22,534 bases of DNA from JAOAFX01 sp965649105 (GTDB lineage: Bacteria; Hydrothermota; Tepidihabitantia; SM23-42; JAOAFX01). Position numbers and translations under genes: made by a program. The stretch lies in the NCBI GenBank assembly GCA_965649105.1, contig CBFGJP010000041.1, forward strand, positions 1 to 22,534. Direction: 5' to 3'. Shown here one piece after another: positions 13,829 through 22,430 of this stretch (position 1 is its first letter; each line of letters opens with the position of its first letter). Below the pieces are notes generated by a model that searched no databases, had not been told where the DNA came from, and was given only the letters and a program-made list of their open reading frames with translations.

Positions 13829-15508
13829 TCACCGTTGTTTTAACTTTGCCTCTATCTTCGCCCAGGTATCTTTGATTGTAACCGAACGATTGAAAATCAA
13901 ATTTCCGGGCTTCGAATCCTTGTCCACACAGAAATAGCCAAGCCTTTCAAACTGGAAAAAATCATCATGTTTAGCATCCTTTAGTGATGGCTCAAGTTTG
14001 CAACCGGTCAAAATCTTTAGGGAATCAGAATTCAAATTTTTAAGAAAATCGCCACCCTCATCAGGGTCAGATGTCTTGAATAATCGGTCATACAATCTCA
14101 CTTCTGCATCTATGCAATGTTCAGCCGATACCCAGTGCAATGTTGCCTTCACCTTTCTGCCGTCTGGTGAATCACCACCCCGGGTCTTCGGGTCATAGGT
14201 GCAATGGAGTTCAACAATGTTGCCCGAACTATCCTTTACTACATCAACACATTTTATAAAATATGCATATCTTAATCTAACTTCTCTTCCCGGGGCAAGC
14301 CGATAAAATTCCTTGGGTGGAATTTCACGAAAATCATCCTGTTCAATGTATATCACTTTTGAAAATGGCACCTTTCTCATTCCCGCATTCATATCCTCAG
14401 GATTGTTTATCGCATCAAGTTCTTCAACAATGCCTTCAGGATAATTATCAATAATCACCTTTAACGGTCTCAAAACTGCCATCCTTCTCGGCGCCCTTTT
14501 ATTTAAGTCATCGCGCAAGCAGTGTTCAAGTAATGCAATATCAACGACGGTATTGTTCTTTGCCACACCAATGATATCACAAAAATTTCTGATTGCCTCA
14601 GGTGTATAACCCCTTCTCCTCAATCCCGAAAGTGTCGGCATCCTCGGGTCATCCCAGCCAGTTACATAACCACCTTCTACAAGTTGCAATAACTTTCGTT
14701 TACTCAAAACTGTATATGTCAAATTCAACCTCGCAAATTCAATCTGTTGTGGATGATGGATTCCAAGTTCATCTAAAAACCAGTCATATAAAGGTCGGTG
14801 GTCTTCAAATTCAAGGGTGCATATTGAATGCGTGATCCCTTCAATTGAATCTGATTGACCATGTGCCCAATCATAAGTAGGATAGATACACCATTTGTCG
14901 CCCGTGCGATGGTGCGGCACATGTAAAATCCGATACATAATCGGGTCGCGCATATTCAAATTTCCATGTTTCATATCAATCTTTGCCCGCAGGGTCTTAG
15001 AGCCATCAGGGAAATCGCCCGCACGCATCCTACGGAATAAATCAAGATTCTCTTCAATTGAACGATTACGATGTGGACATTCCTTACCTGGTTCAGTTAA
15101 AGTGCCACGCAATTGCCTGACTTCATCAGGTGAACAATCACAGACATATGCCTTTCCCTTTTTAATTAAAATAATTGCAAACTCATAAAGTTTTTCAAAA
15201 TAGTCTGATGCATAGTATTCCCTATCACCCCAATCAAAACCAAGCCAGTGGATATCTTCTTTTATTGATTCTACATACTCAACGTCTTCTTTTGTTGGAT
15301 TGGTATCATCATATCTCAAATTGCACAATCCACCATACTCTTCAGCAATACCAAAATCAATACATATTGCCTTGGCATGGCCAATGTGGAGATAGCCGTT
15401 TGGTTCAGGTGGGAACCTTGTATGAACTTTTCCGTTAAACCGACCGGTACGGTTGTGTTCATCTATTATCGCGTGAATAAAGTCTTTAGGCTTATAATCT
15501 CCAGCCAT
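13829..15508 (-). CDS. glnS: Glutaminyl-tRNA synthetase
   Basis: The class I synthetase of 559 residues (E. coli GlnRS is 554) charges tRNA-Gln directly with glutamine. It has FPPEPNGYLHIGHAKAI with HIGH at residues 41-44, CNLRYDDTNP, and the KMSKS equivalent VLSKRK at 267-272, the GlnRS form. WDDPRMPTLSGLRRRGYTPE and a C-terminal two-barrel anticodon-binding region follow. The frame can extend to TTG 15514, but ATG 15508 gives the better N-terminus. Neither has a strong ribosome binding site. GlnRS rather than GatCAB-dependent synthesis is typical of gamma-proteobacteria and a scattering of other phyla, and suggests past transfer. Confidence 0.96.
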   Translation of the reverse strand: MAGDYKPKDFIHAIIDEHNRTGRFNGKVHTRFPPEPNGYLHIGHAKAICIDFGIAEEYGGLCNLRYDDTNPTKEDVEYVESIKEDIHWLGFDWGDREYYASDYFEKLYEFAIILIKKGKAYVCDCSPDEVRQLRGTLTEPGKECPHRNRSIEENLDLFRRMRAGDFPDGSKTLRAKIDMKHGNLNMRDPIMYRILHVPHHRTGDKWCIYPTYDWAHGQSDSIEGITHSICTLEFEDHRPLYDWFLDELGIHHPQQIEFARLNLTYTVLSKRKLLQLVEGGYVTGWDDPRMPTLSGLRRRGYTPEAIRNFCDIIGVAKNNTVVDIALLEHCLRDDLNKRAPRRMAVLRPLKVIIDNYPEGIVEELDAINNPEDMNAGMRKVPFSKVIYIEQDDFREIPPKEFYRLAPGREVRLRYAYFIKCVDVVKDSSGNIVELHCTYDPKTRGGDSPDGRKVKATLHWVSAEHCIDAEVRLYDRLFKTSDPDEGGDFLKNLNSDSLKILTGCKLEPSLKDAKHDDFFQFERLGYFCVDKDSKPGNLIFNRSVTIKDTWAKIEAKLKQR

Positions 15509-15557
15509 GTTCAATCTTTTTAATAATTCTGAAAAAAATTCTTTTAATACTGCTCAC

Positions 15558-16748
15558 TTAATCTGTTACAGATGCATTGCCAGAATTGTGATGGTCGTGT
15601 CTGGATCGGGGCCAGGCTGAATTTGCGAGTCCTGATGATGCCCCTTCAAAGGCAAATAGGCCGGTGGTACTGCAGAGATAGATTGTCCCATCAGAACCGA
15701 TTGCCGGAGAACCCGGTGCGATTACCGGCACCGGTGAATTTGGATAACTCCAGTCAATGGTTCCATCAGATTTATATGCACCATCAACAGTATAAATTAT
15801 TCCTTCATCATCAATCGCAAGGTCGTAGGCCTGCTGGACGAGTCCTACGCTCTCTTTTTTCCACTTCAATTCGCCCACGGGACTAACTGCACATAACCAG
15901 CCTTTCATTGAACCTGTTGCCACACCTGTGTATATAGTTCCATCAGTTCCGATGACCGGTGTTCCGACATTAACACAATCACTGTCAACAAGGGTGTAAA
16001 TCCATTGGAAATTCCCGTCTTTATCATAGGCGAGAAGATTACCTGCATCATTATTACCGGTTCCAAAGACATAGACTGTGCCATCTTGCCCTAATGCCAA
16101 TCGGTCCGCAGTATAGATAGCAGGTGACATATCCGCTGACCATTTAAAACTTCCGTCTTGGTTTAATGCCAGTAAGTCGTGGTCTGCCCCAATATAAATC
16201 GTACCATCTTTACCTACCACAGGAAATGTAATACAAGAACCACCGCCAACATACGCAGACCATTCTATGTTACCTGAGGGAGATATCGCTAATAATGACT
16301 CAGGTGCATAGACATATATTACACCAGTTGCACTCAATGCCGGTGTACCACAAACAGTTGGAAAAGAAGTTCTAACTGCCTTTTTCCATTTTAACCTCCC
16401 ATCACTGTTTATTGCATATAGATTGCCATCCACGGCAAAAAGATAGATGGTTCCATCCTGGGCAATCACTGGTGAGACGAATATATTTGATGGTTGATAC
16501 CAAATTGTATCAGGAATACCATAACACCATTTTACGCTGCCATCTGAATTGAATGCGTAAAGTGTGTCATTCTCACCGAATGCATAGATTGTTCCGTCTG
16601 AACCGAGGGCAGGTGAGTTAAGAAAACCAGTATTTTTGAATTGCCACTTAATATCCCCAATTCCAGTATCTTCATCTTTTTTACATAATACGAATGAAAG
16701 ACAAAGCAACCATATAAAGGACATTATGATTTTAGTATATTTGTTCAT
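15558..16748 (-). CDS. Exported PQQ-type beta-propeller protein, possible lipoprotein
   Basis: The 396-residue protein has a short N-terminal signal (basic MNKYTK, then hydrophobic IIMSFIWLLCLSFVL) followed by a cysteine at about residue 22. FVLC is a poor lipobox (Leu at -1), so lipidation is possible but not certain. The rest is a repeated blade motif of about 40 residues, SPALGSDGTIYAFG and LYAFNSDGSVKW, present in at least seven copies. This is the PQQ/YVTN-like repeat of BamB-related beta-propellers. It ends WPRSRHDHHNSGN, the typical end motif of such surface proteins. AGGAGG lies three bases upstream of the ATG. The role is unknown: a scaffold or surface-binding protein is the cautious reading. 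It is not clearly an operon partner of its neighbours. Confidence 0.85.
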   Translation of the reverse strand: MNKYTKIIMSFIWLLCLSFVLCKKDEDTGIGDIKWQFKNTGFLNSPALGSDGTIYAFGENDTLYAFNSDGSVKWCYGIPDTIWYQPSNIFVSPVIAQDGTIYLFAVDGNLYAINSDGRLKWKKAVRTSFPTVCGTPALSATGVIYVYAPESLLAISPSGNIEWSAYVGGGSCITFPVVGKDGTIYIGADHDLLALNQDGSFKWSADMSPAIYTADRLALGQDGTVYVFGTGNNDAGNLLAYDKDGNFQWIYTLVDSDCVNVGTPVIGTDGTIYTGVATGSMKGWLCAVSPVGELKWKKESVGLVQQAYDLAIDDEGIIYTVDGAYKSDGTIDWSYPNSPVPVIAPGSPAIGSDGTIYLCSTTGLFAFEGASSGLANSAWPRSRHDHHNSGNASVTD

Positions 16749-16827
16749 TTAACCTCCTATGTTTTTTGCGTAAATCTTGTATAACGCCTTACACATAAAT
16801 AATCTTTATTATATCTTTTATCCACTT

Positions 16828-17616
16828 TTACCCATTACCATTTAACATCTTATAAAATAATTCTTCTATATTTACCAATAATTCCGGCTCTTGCTTACCC
16901 AAAATTTTAATAAATCTTGACCCTCCCACATAAAACGAAATCCTATGGAAAGGTCTTTCCATGCCATAGTGATTTTCCTTAAGACTTAGTCTACATCTAA
17001 TTTTATTTTCAATTAACCGTGCAAACCCTTCTTTCCATTCCTGCCAAACCATATATTCGAAATCAGTTTTACTTAAAATTCGCTTTAATTTACTACGATA
17101 TTTGAAAATGTCATCCAATTTATGTTCTTGGGTGGCTTTTAAAAATAGGAAATAAACTTCAGTAAATTTACCATCTCCATATGGAAAAGGATAGTTTAGT
17201 TCCCACATATAGTCTTTCTTAGCCATTGCTTTTTGTGCTATATCTAACTTTTGTTTGAGTTTCAACTCGCAGATTTGAAATTGGCAACAATGTACAAACT
17301 CGTGGAAGATTGTAATATAAGCTTCAATAGACCCAAAAACTCCACTTGAAATTACACAAGCCATCTTATCTTCGTAACATTCCAGTGGAAAAGCAGCCTT
17401 AACACCTTTGGGGTACTGTGTATGAGAAAGTGCTTCTTTAATAAAAATGTACTTCTTTCCCGATGAATCAATATCAAACACAAGGAAATGTCTATCTTCT
17501 ACAATGGCAATTGGGAACACTCTTTCAAGGAAAGGATGAATATCCCTAATCTTATCCTGGATTTCAAACAACTTTTGCAGGTCGTTAATATATCGCAATC
17601 GTATCGCTTTCATCAT
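16828..17616 (-). CDS. Putative HExxH zinc metallopeptidase, unknown family
   Basis: The gene encodes 262 residues with no signal peptide or membrane segment. It contains HEFVH at 105-109, preceded by AYITIF, the classical HExxH zinc-binding helix. About 87 residues later comes WKEGFARLIE, whose E196 could be the third zinc ligand in gluzincin fashion. The region between has aromatic motifs (ELNYPFPYGDGKFTEVYFLF). I do not recognise a named family. The start could be either ATG of the tandem pair at 17616/17613. No ribosome binding site is evident. It stands alone, with 149 bases before it and 79 after. Confidence 0.65.
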   Translation of the reverse strand: MMKAIRLRYINDLQKLFEIQDKIRDIHPFLERVFPIAIVEDRHFLVFDIDSSGKKYIFIKEALSHTQYPKGVKAAFPLECYEDKMACVISSGVFGSIEAYITIFHEFVHCCQFQICELKLKQKLDIAQKAMAKKDYMWELNYPFPYGDGKFTEVYFLFLKATQEHKLDDIFKYRSKLKRILSKTDFEYMVWQEWKEGFARLIENKIRCRLSLKENHYGMERPFHRISFYVGGSRFIKILGKQEPELLVNIEELFYKMLNGNG

Positions 17617-17765
17617 TTTAGTTTAGAAAACAAGATGGCAGTCTCATACCATCCCTATTTTAGCCAGCCATATTATTCCATATAATTCGGTTGATCAGGT
17701 CGGAAAGGTCCACCTTCTCATACTGCACTTCATAGACTCTCAATTAAGTATTTGAATAGCCTTTT

Positions 17766-17975
17766 TTAATAATTCCTGTTGTGACATTTATTTAGACGCT
17801 CCAAAAGTATTTTTTGAAACTCTTCTTCTTGAAGATTAGAAAACCTCTTGCGTAGTCCATAAATGAAAAGTTGTCTGGTAAATTCAGAAAGTTCAAATGC
17901 CTTACACAGTCTTTCCTCTGGCGACATCTGACGAAGTATCTGGATATATTTCTTATGTGCGGTATCCCTACTCAT
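17766..17975 (-). CDS. Conserved-looking 69-residue helical protein
   Basis: The ATG shares one base with the stop of the Fe-S protein gene (TAATG), so it is translationally coupled. The sequence MSPEERLCKAFELSEFTRQL and the end LLERLNKCHNRNY look, from memory, like a widespread short hypothetical family that often sits beside nucleotidyltransferase-like genes. No such partner gene is seen here: the following 149 bases contain only an open frame of about 30 codons ending INRIIWNNMAG. The function is unknown. Its link to electron transfer may be accidental. Confidence 0.65.
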   Translation of the reverse strand: MSRDTAHKKYIQILRQMSPEERLCKAFELSEFTRQLFIYGLRKRFSNLQEEEFQKILLERLNKCHNRNY

Positions 17976-19147
17976 TACACTGCTTCTGTCAGTATCTCGG
18001 CAACATCCATAACCTTAACATTAGTATCCATTGACTTCAATGTCTCCTCAAACATCTGAAGGCAATATGGACAGGCTACGGCAATCACCTCAGCACCTGT
18101 GGCAAGGAGTTGTTTTAATCTCAGATTCACAAGCCGCTCTTCGTTTGGATATTCTCGCCACAAGCCCATTGAGCCAGCACCACAGCAGATGCTGTTTTTT
18201 CTATTAAAAAAAGAAACTTCAACCAATTTCAATTCAGGGATAGATTTCAGTATCTCTCTTGGCTCTTCATAGATACCGCTCTGCCTGCCTAATGTGCAGG
18301 GGTCGTGATATACAACGGTTTTGTTGAAAGATTTTGTCGGTTTTAATTTGCCCATTTTCAGTTGCGCGTGAAATATCTGCGTATAATGGAATGGCTTGAA
18401 ATCATAATGATTTTTGTATTCAGTATTAAAGATTGCGTAACAATGGGGCGAAATTGTAATCGCATTCCCGACCTTCAGCTCTTTGAATGATTTAAGATTA
18501 TTATTGAACAACTGCTGGAATACCTTCTCCCCGCCGGCGCGCCTGATTGCCTCGCCGCAACAACTCTCTTTATCACTTGCCGTCCCAAAACTAACACCTG
18601 ATTTCTGTAATATCTTTGTTATTGACCTTGCTACATTTTTCGCCCTTGTATCATATGCAGTAATACAGCAGACAAAAAGGAGATTATCAAGTGTTGCATC
18701 ATATGGTTTAATTCCCAATCCTAAAGTCCAGTCCTTCCTCTTCTCTTGAGATTCACCAAGGGGATTATTGTTGCTCGTCAAACGCGACATCAAACCCTTT
18801 AGTTCAGCCGGATATGAGCCAAAATCAATCATTATTCTTCGTGCCGAACGAAGGATATTTGAAATATTCACTTTTCTTGGACATTCATAGAGACAACTAT
18901 CACAGCCCACACAACGAAAGACCTCTGAACATTCTCGGAGTGTACACTCTTTGTCCTCACTTGATAAAAGTTGCCCGAGTCTTATTAATTCTGGAAACTG
19001 GTATGTAGTATAGTTCAAGCCATCGAGAGAGTTCCAGGGGCATGCAGCCATACATCTGCCGCATTCATAACATTTTATTATATCCTCCGCACCCTGCTCA
19101 AGGAGCAGTTGCCGGATTTCTGGGTTAAGTTTTAATAAGTTATTCAT
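17975..19147 (-). CDS. HdrD/GlpC-like Fe-S oxidoreductase with two CCG domains
   Basis: The protein of about 390 residues has two 4Fe-4S ferredoxin motifs, C26xxC29xxC32xxxC36P and C79xxC82xxC85xxxC89P. Two CCG (DUF224) domains follow: SPHCYAIF with DKESCCGEA (about 191-236), and YHDPCTLGR with SICCGAGSMG (about 279-326). This is the plan of HdrD, GlpC and the Fe-S partners of ETF in anaerobes. No membrane helices are present, so unlike membrane ETF:menaquinone oxidoreductases it would need another subunit to reach the membrane. Placed after acyl-CoA dehydrogenase, EtfB and EtfA, it probably accepts electrons from reduced ETF and passes them to a quinone or thiol acceptor. That acceptor is inferred, not seen. 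Confidence 0.88.
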   Translation of the reverse strand: MNNLLKLNPEIRQLLLEQGAEDIIKCYECGRCMAACPWNSLDGLNYTTYQFPELIRLGQLLSSEDKECTLRECSEVFRCVGCDSCLYECPRKVNISNILRSARRIMIDFGSYPAELKGLMSRLTSNNNPLGESQEKRKDWTLGLGIKPYDATLDNLLFVCCITAYDTRAKNVARSITKILQKSGVSFGTASDKESCCGEAIRRAGGEKVFQQLFNNNLKSFKELKVGNAITISPHCYAIFNTEYKNHYDFKPFHYTQIFHAQLKMGKLKPTKSFNKTVVYHDPCTLGRQSGIYEEPREILKSIPELKLVEVSFFNRKNSICCGAGSMGLWREYPNEERLVNLRLKQLLATGAEVIAVACPYCLQMFEETLKSMDTNVKVMDVAEILTEAV

Positions 19148-19179
19148 AGCCTCGTTTTATGTTATAGGGCTTCGCAACC

Positions 19180-19243
19180 CGTATCGTCAATCGTTTATCG
19201 TCCGTCGGTTTTTACAAAATAAACAACACTTTATGACGATACG
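19180..19243. repeat. Inverted repeat CGTATCGTC/GACGATACG upstream of the Fe-S gene
   Basis: Nine-base perfect arms at 19180-19188 and 19235-19243 are separated by 46 bases, in the gap between etfA and the Fe-S protein gene. GTATCGTC also occurs inside the GCAGTATC units at 21151-21190, so this may be a diverged relative. Confidence 0.45.
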
Positions 19244-19302
19244 AGCGGCGATACCGCAAAACGACAATGATTAAACCGGCAATTCATCTTCTTTAAAAAT
19301 TT

Positions 19303-20289
19303 TCACATTCCCCTTGTTTGTTTCAGTTCTAGTATCTTATTCTTCAGAACCGGAACAACTTTAAAGAGATCTTCAACTATACCATAGTCTGCCTCGTTGA
19401 ATATTGGTGCGTTCGGGTCTTTATTAACGGCAATGATTGTATCAGAATTCTTCATACCCATTAAATGCTGGAAGGCACCAGAAATTCCCAGGGCGATGTA
19501 TAATTTTGGTTTGACGGTTTTACCCGATGAACCAACCTGATGCTCTTTTGGTAACCAGCCCGCATCTACTACTGGTCTTGTGCAACCGATAACACCGCCA
19601 ATTGCCTTTGCAAAATCCTCAATGATGGGTAAATTTGCCTTATCCTTTATTCCTCTGCCCACAGACACTATCACATCTGCCTTGGTAATGTCAATCGCAC
19701 CAACCGCGGCTTCAACATATTCAATAAACTTACGATATTCAGGTTGAGCATTTATCGGTGTCTCCATTTTAATAACTTCTGCGTTCAGATTTCCCATTTC
19801 AACCGGAATGCTACCGCTACGATAGGTTATAAGATATGCAGAATTATCCTTTAATAAAACCTTTGCATTCAATTTTCCATCATACATTGACCTTATAACC
19901 CTTAATTTACCATCAACAATCTGGACATCCAGACAGTCAGTGGAAAATGGAATATTCAAATTTGTAGCAAGAGCCGGGCCAAGGTCCATACCCATTGCGG
20001 TATGGCCAATAAGCATCAAAAATGGCGATTCCTTTTTGAAAACTTCAGTTAGTGCAATCTGATAGACTTCAGCATTGAAATCTTTGAATATGTCATTTTC
20101 CAGAGCAATGATTTGGTCTGTCTGGGTTTTTAATTGACTGATGAATTTTGCTGGATCCTCAGCCAAAAGAATTGCAGTAGATTTTGTGTTTAAAATTTGG
20201 GCAATTCTTCTACCGAGGGTTAATAATTCAAATGTTATATCTCTTATTGTTCCCTGACGGTGCTCAACCAAAGTAAATATTCCACCCAT
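19303..20289 (-). CDS. etfA: Electron transfer flavoprotein, alpha subunit
   Basis: The 328-residue protein binds FAD in its C-terminal domain and passes electrons from acyl-CoA dehydrogenase. It has VSVGRGIKDKANLPIIED, then GCTRPVVDAGWLPKEHQVG, GSSGKTVKPKLYIALGISGA with GISGAFQHL from about residue 268, and DPNAPIFNEADYGIVED. These match the EtfA signature in order and length. No N-terminal ferredoxin extension is present, unlike some bifurcating EtfAs. It begins 30 bases after the etfB stop, in the usual B-A order. Whether this ETF is bifurcating cannot be decided from what I can read. Confidence 0.95.
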   Translation of the reverse strand: MGGIFTLVEHRQGTIRDITFELLTLGRRIAQILNTKSTAILLAEDPAKFISQLKTQTDQIIALENDIFKDFNAEVYQIALTEVFKKESPFLMLIGHTAMGMDLGPALATNLNIPFSTDCLDVQIVDGKLRVIRSMYDGKLNAKVLLKDNSAYLITYRSGSIPVEMGNLNAEVIKMETPINAQPEYRKFIEYVEAAVGAIDITKADVIVSVGRGIKDKANLPIIEDFAKAIGGVIGCTRPVVDAGWLPKEHQVGSSGKTVKPKLYIALGISGAFQHLMGMKNSDTIIAVNKDPNAPIFNEADYGIVEDLFKVVPVLKNKILELKQTRGM

Positions 20290-20319
20290 TTTAACTCCCT
20301 TTACTGACTACTGATTAAT

Positions 20320-21090
20320 TCACAGAAGTCCTTTTTCTTTAATAATGCCTGCAACTTTTGTTGCAACTTCATCAGGACTACCAGTAAGAATCTCTGCCCT
20401 TTTGCCGACCGGAGGTAAAAATAATTCTTCGAGTGTGGTATTACTATCAATATCAGCTGGCAATGCGTTTCTTCCAATTGTATTAATCTCTTTACTTGCT
20501 GCACGTCGAATCGCAATCAAAGATGCAAAACGTGGAGTATTTATACCGGTTTGAATTGTGACTAAAGCGGGTAAACTTAATTCAAGGTGCTCAAGCAAAC
20601 CACCTTCAAGTTCTCGATATACCTGCAATTTTTTACCCGCAACTTCCAGTTTTGTAACAAGTGTAGCATGAGGGATAGCCAATGATTCAGCAAGTGTCTG
20701 GCCGACCATTGAATATCCATCATCCGTCGCCATACAACCGGTGAGGATCAAATCATAGTTCATATCCTTTATAACCGAACTCAAAATCCTTGCTGTCTTA
20801 TAACCGTCAATCTCATCAATCTCTTCTGCCTTTATCCTTATTGCCGAATCACCACCCTTTGCCAGGGCAATCCGCAGAGTATCTTCTGTGTCAGGATACC
20901 CGAGACTGATAACCGTCACTGAGCCGCCGTGCTTTTCTTTTAGTAGTATTGCCTCTTCCAGTGCATAACTGTCTGACTCATTCATATCAAAGGTGAGGCG
21001 GTCTCTGATTATATCCTTGCCGCCCGAATCTATTTTGACATCTGCCTCAGCAGTTTGAGGCACCCGTTTAAGACAGACGATGATGTTCAA
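20320..21090 (-). CDS. etfB: Electron transfer flavoprotein, beta subunit
   Basis: The 256-residue protein starts MNIIVCLKRVPQT, the standard EtfB N-terminus. It has TFDMNESDSYALEEAI, ILTGCMATDDGYSMVGQTLA, and the family signature VYRELEGGLLEHLELSLPAL followed by TGINTPRFAS. The start codon is TTG (21088-21090), fixed by the N-terminal homology and by GAGGAGG at 21096-21102. Together with EtfA it forms the heterodimer that links acyl-CoA dehydrogenase to the Fe-S oxidoreductase. The GCAGTATC repeat array begins 20 bases upstream of the start codon. Confidence 0.95.
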   Translation of the reverse strand: MNIIVCLKRVPQTAEADVKIDSGGKDIIRDRLTFDMNESDSYALEEAILLKEKHGGSVTVISLGYPDTEDTLRIALAKGGDSAIRIKAEEIDEIDGYKTARILSSVIKDMNYDLILTGCMATDDGYSMVGQTLAESLAIPHATLVTKLEVAGKKLQVYRELEGGLLEHLELSLPALVTIQTGINTPRFASLIAIRRAASKEINTIGRNALPADIDSNTTLEELFLPPVGKRAEILTGSPDEVATKVAGIIKEKGLL

Positions 21091-21109
21091 ATGACCTCCT
21101 CTTTAAAAT

Positions 21110-21260
21110 GCAGTAATTGCAGTATCATCCCGACACATAAACCGGGATTCGCAGTATCGTCCTGACAAAAAGTCAGAACTTGCAGTATCGCCTTCGGCTT
21201 GCAAAGGCATTTCCTGCGAACGAAGTGATACTGCGAGTGAAACGATACGGCAAGCGTAGC
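21110..21260. repeat. GCAGTATC repeat array, locus 2
   Basis: GCAGTATC occurs at 21119, 21151 and 21182 (periods 32 and 31), with a partial GCAGTAAT at 21110 and an inverted GATACTGC at 21227-21234. Each unit is followed by its own small hairpin: ATCCCG/CGGGAT, CTGAC/GTCAG, and GCC-TTC-GGC. The array fills the gap between acyl-CoA dehydrogenase and etfB. Confidence 0.7.
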
Positions 21261-21270
21261 GATCCTGCAT

Positions 21271-22413
21271 TTACTTTAGTAGTTCCCTCGCTATCACGAT
21301 CTTCTGAATTTCGCTTGTTCCCTCATACAATTCAAGGATTTTGGCATCCCGATAAAAACGTTCCACTGTATAATCTTTTGTATAACCATAGCCCCCATGA
21401 ATTTGCACTGCCTTTCTTGTCACATCAACCGCAATCGTTGCCGCATAATATTTGCACATTGCCGATTCTTTTGAAAATCTGGGCATCCCCTTATCTTTAC
21501 AATAACCCGCATAATAGACAAGCAATCTCGCCGCATGAATCTGAGTCGCCATCTCGGCAAGCATTGATTGGATCATTTCAAATTCACAAATTGGCTGACC
21601 AAATGCCTTTCGTTCCTTTGAATATTTTATCGCGGCTTCAAGTGCTGCCTGGGAAATTCCAACTGCCTGGGCGCCAATATCAACTCGTGATACATCAAGG
21701 GTATTCATACAGATCTTGAAACCTTCACCTTCTTTCCCGAGCAAATTTTCTTTTGGAATTTTACAATCTTCAAATATCAATTCACAATTTCCACTCGCCC
21801 TTATACCCATCAAATCCTCATGCTTTCCCAGAGTAAATCCAGGTGTCCCCCTTTCAACAATAAATGCACTCATCCCCTTATGTTTCAATTCTTTGTTGGT
21901 ATACGCGAATACTACATAAATACCTGCCTCGGTTCCATTCGTGATAAATCTTTTAGTGCCGTTCAGAATATAATAATCTCCCTCAAGACGGGCAGTTGTT
22001 TCCATGCCGGCTACATCACTACCGGCATTGGGTTCAGTAATTCCAATTGCTCCAATCTTCTCACCACTGCATAAAATTGGCAAATATTTCTGCTTCTGCT
22101 CTTCAGTGCCAAAGGTGAGGATTGGATAAGTGACGAGCGAGTTATTCACTGCAACTATCACACCTGTCGTCGCACAAACCCGCGAAATTTCTTCAATCGC
22201 AATCGCCAGTGATACAAAATCAAGTCCTGAACCGCCGTATTTTTCTGGCACTACAATACCCAGGAGTCCCTGTTTCGCACATTTTTTAACATTCTCCCAG
22301 GGGAATTGACCCGATTTATCAATCTCAGGTGCTACCGGTGCAAGTTCTGCCTCAGCAAACTTTCGCACCTGGTCCTGGAGCATCTTCTGTTCAGCAGTCA
22401 AATCAAAGTTCAT
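21271..22413 (-). CDS. Acyl-CoA dehydrogenase (short/medium-chain type)
   Basis: The 380-residue flavoprotein oxidises acyl-CoA to enoyl-CoA with ETF as acceptor. It has NFDLTAEQKMLQDQVRKFAE at the start, AIGITEPNAGSD (the FAD/substrate loop), FITNGTEAG, and ERKAFGQPICEFEMIQ. The end is VQIHGGYGYTKDYTVERFYR and LELYEGTSEIQKIVIAREL, where the catalytic base is E364. This matches butyryl-CoA dehydrogenase-like enzymes in length and motifs, but chain-length specificity cannot be read reliably. AGGAGG (22418-22423) precedes the ATG. It heads the ETF/Fe-S cluster. Beside a methylmalonyl-CoA module, branched-chain acyl-CoAs are possible substrates. Confidence 0.94.
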   Translation of the reverse strand: MNFDLTAEQKMLQDQVRKFAEAELAPVAPEIDKSGQFPWENVKKCAKQGLLGIVVPEKYGGSGLDFVSLAIAIEEISRVCATTGVIVAVNNSLVTYPILTFGTEEQKQKYLPILCSGEKIGAIGITEPNAGSDVAGMETTARLEGDYYILNGTKRFITNGTEAGIYVVFAYTNKELKHKGMSAFIVERGTPGFTLGKHEDLMGIRASGNCELIFEDCKIPKENLLGKEGEGFKICMNTLDVSRVDIGAQAVGISQAALEAAIKYSKERKAFGQPICEFEMIQSMLAEMATQIHAARLLVYYAGYCKDKGMPRFSKESAMCKYYAATIAVDVTRKAVQIHGGYGYTKDYTVERFYRDAKILELYEGTSEIQKIVIARELLK

Positions 22414-22430
22414 ATTACCTCCTCTTTGAG

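Noticed and set aside
17617..17765. Small gene or nucleotidyltransferase remnant after the 69-residue gene
   Set aside because: A minus-strand frame of about 30 codons reads plausibly (VDLSDLINRIIWNNMAG) but lacks a clear start, ribosome binding site or recognisable family.
21110..21260. CRISPR array
   Set aside because: The conserved part is only about 8-10 bases with 31-32-base spacing and three units. The intervening parts are palindromic rather than spacer-like, and no cas genes are nearby.
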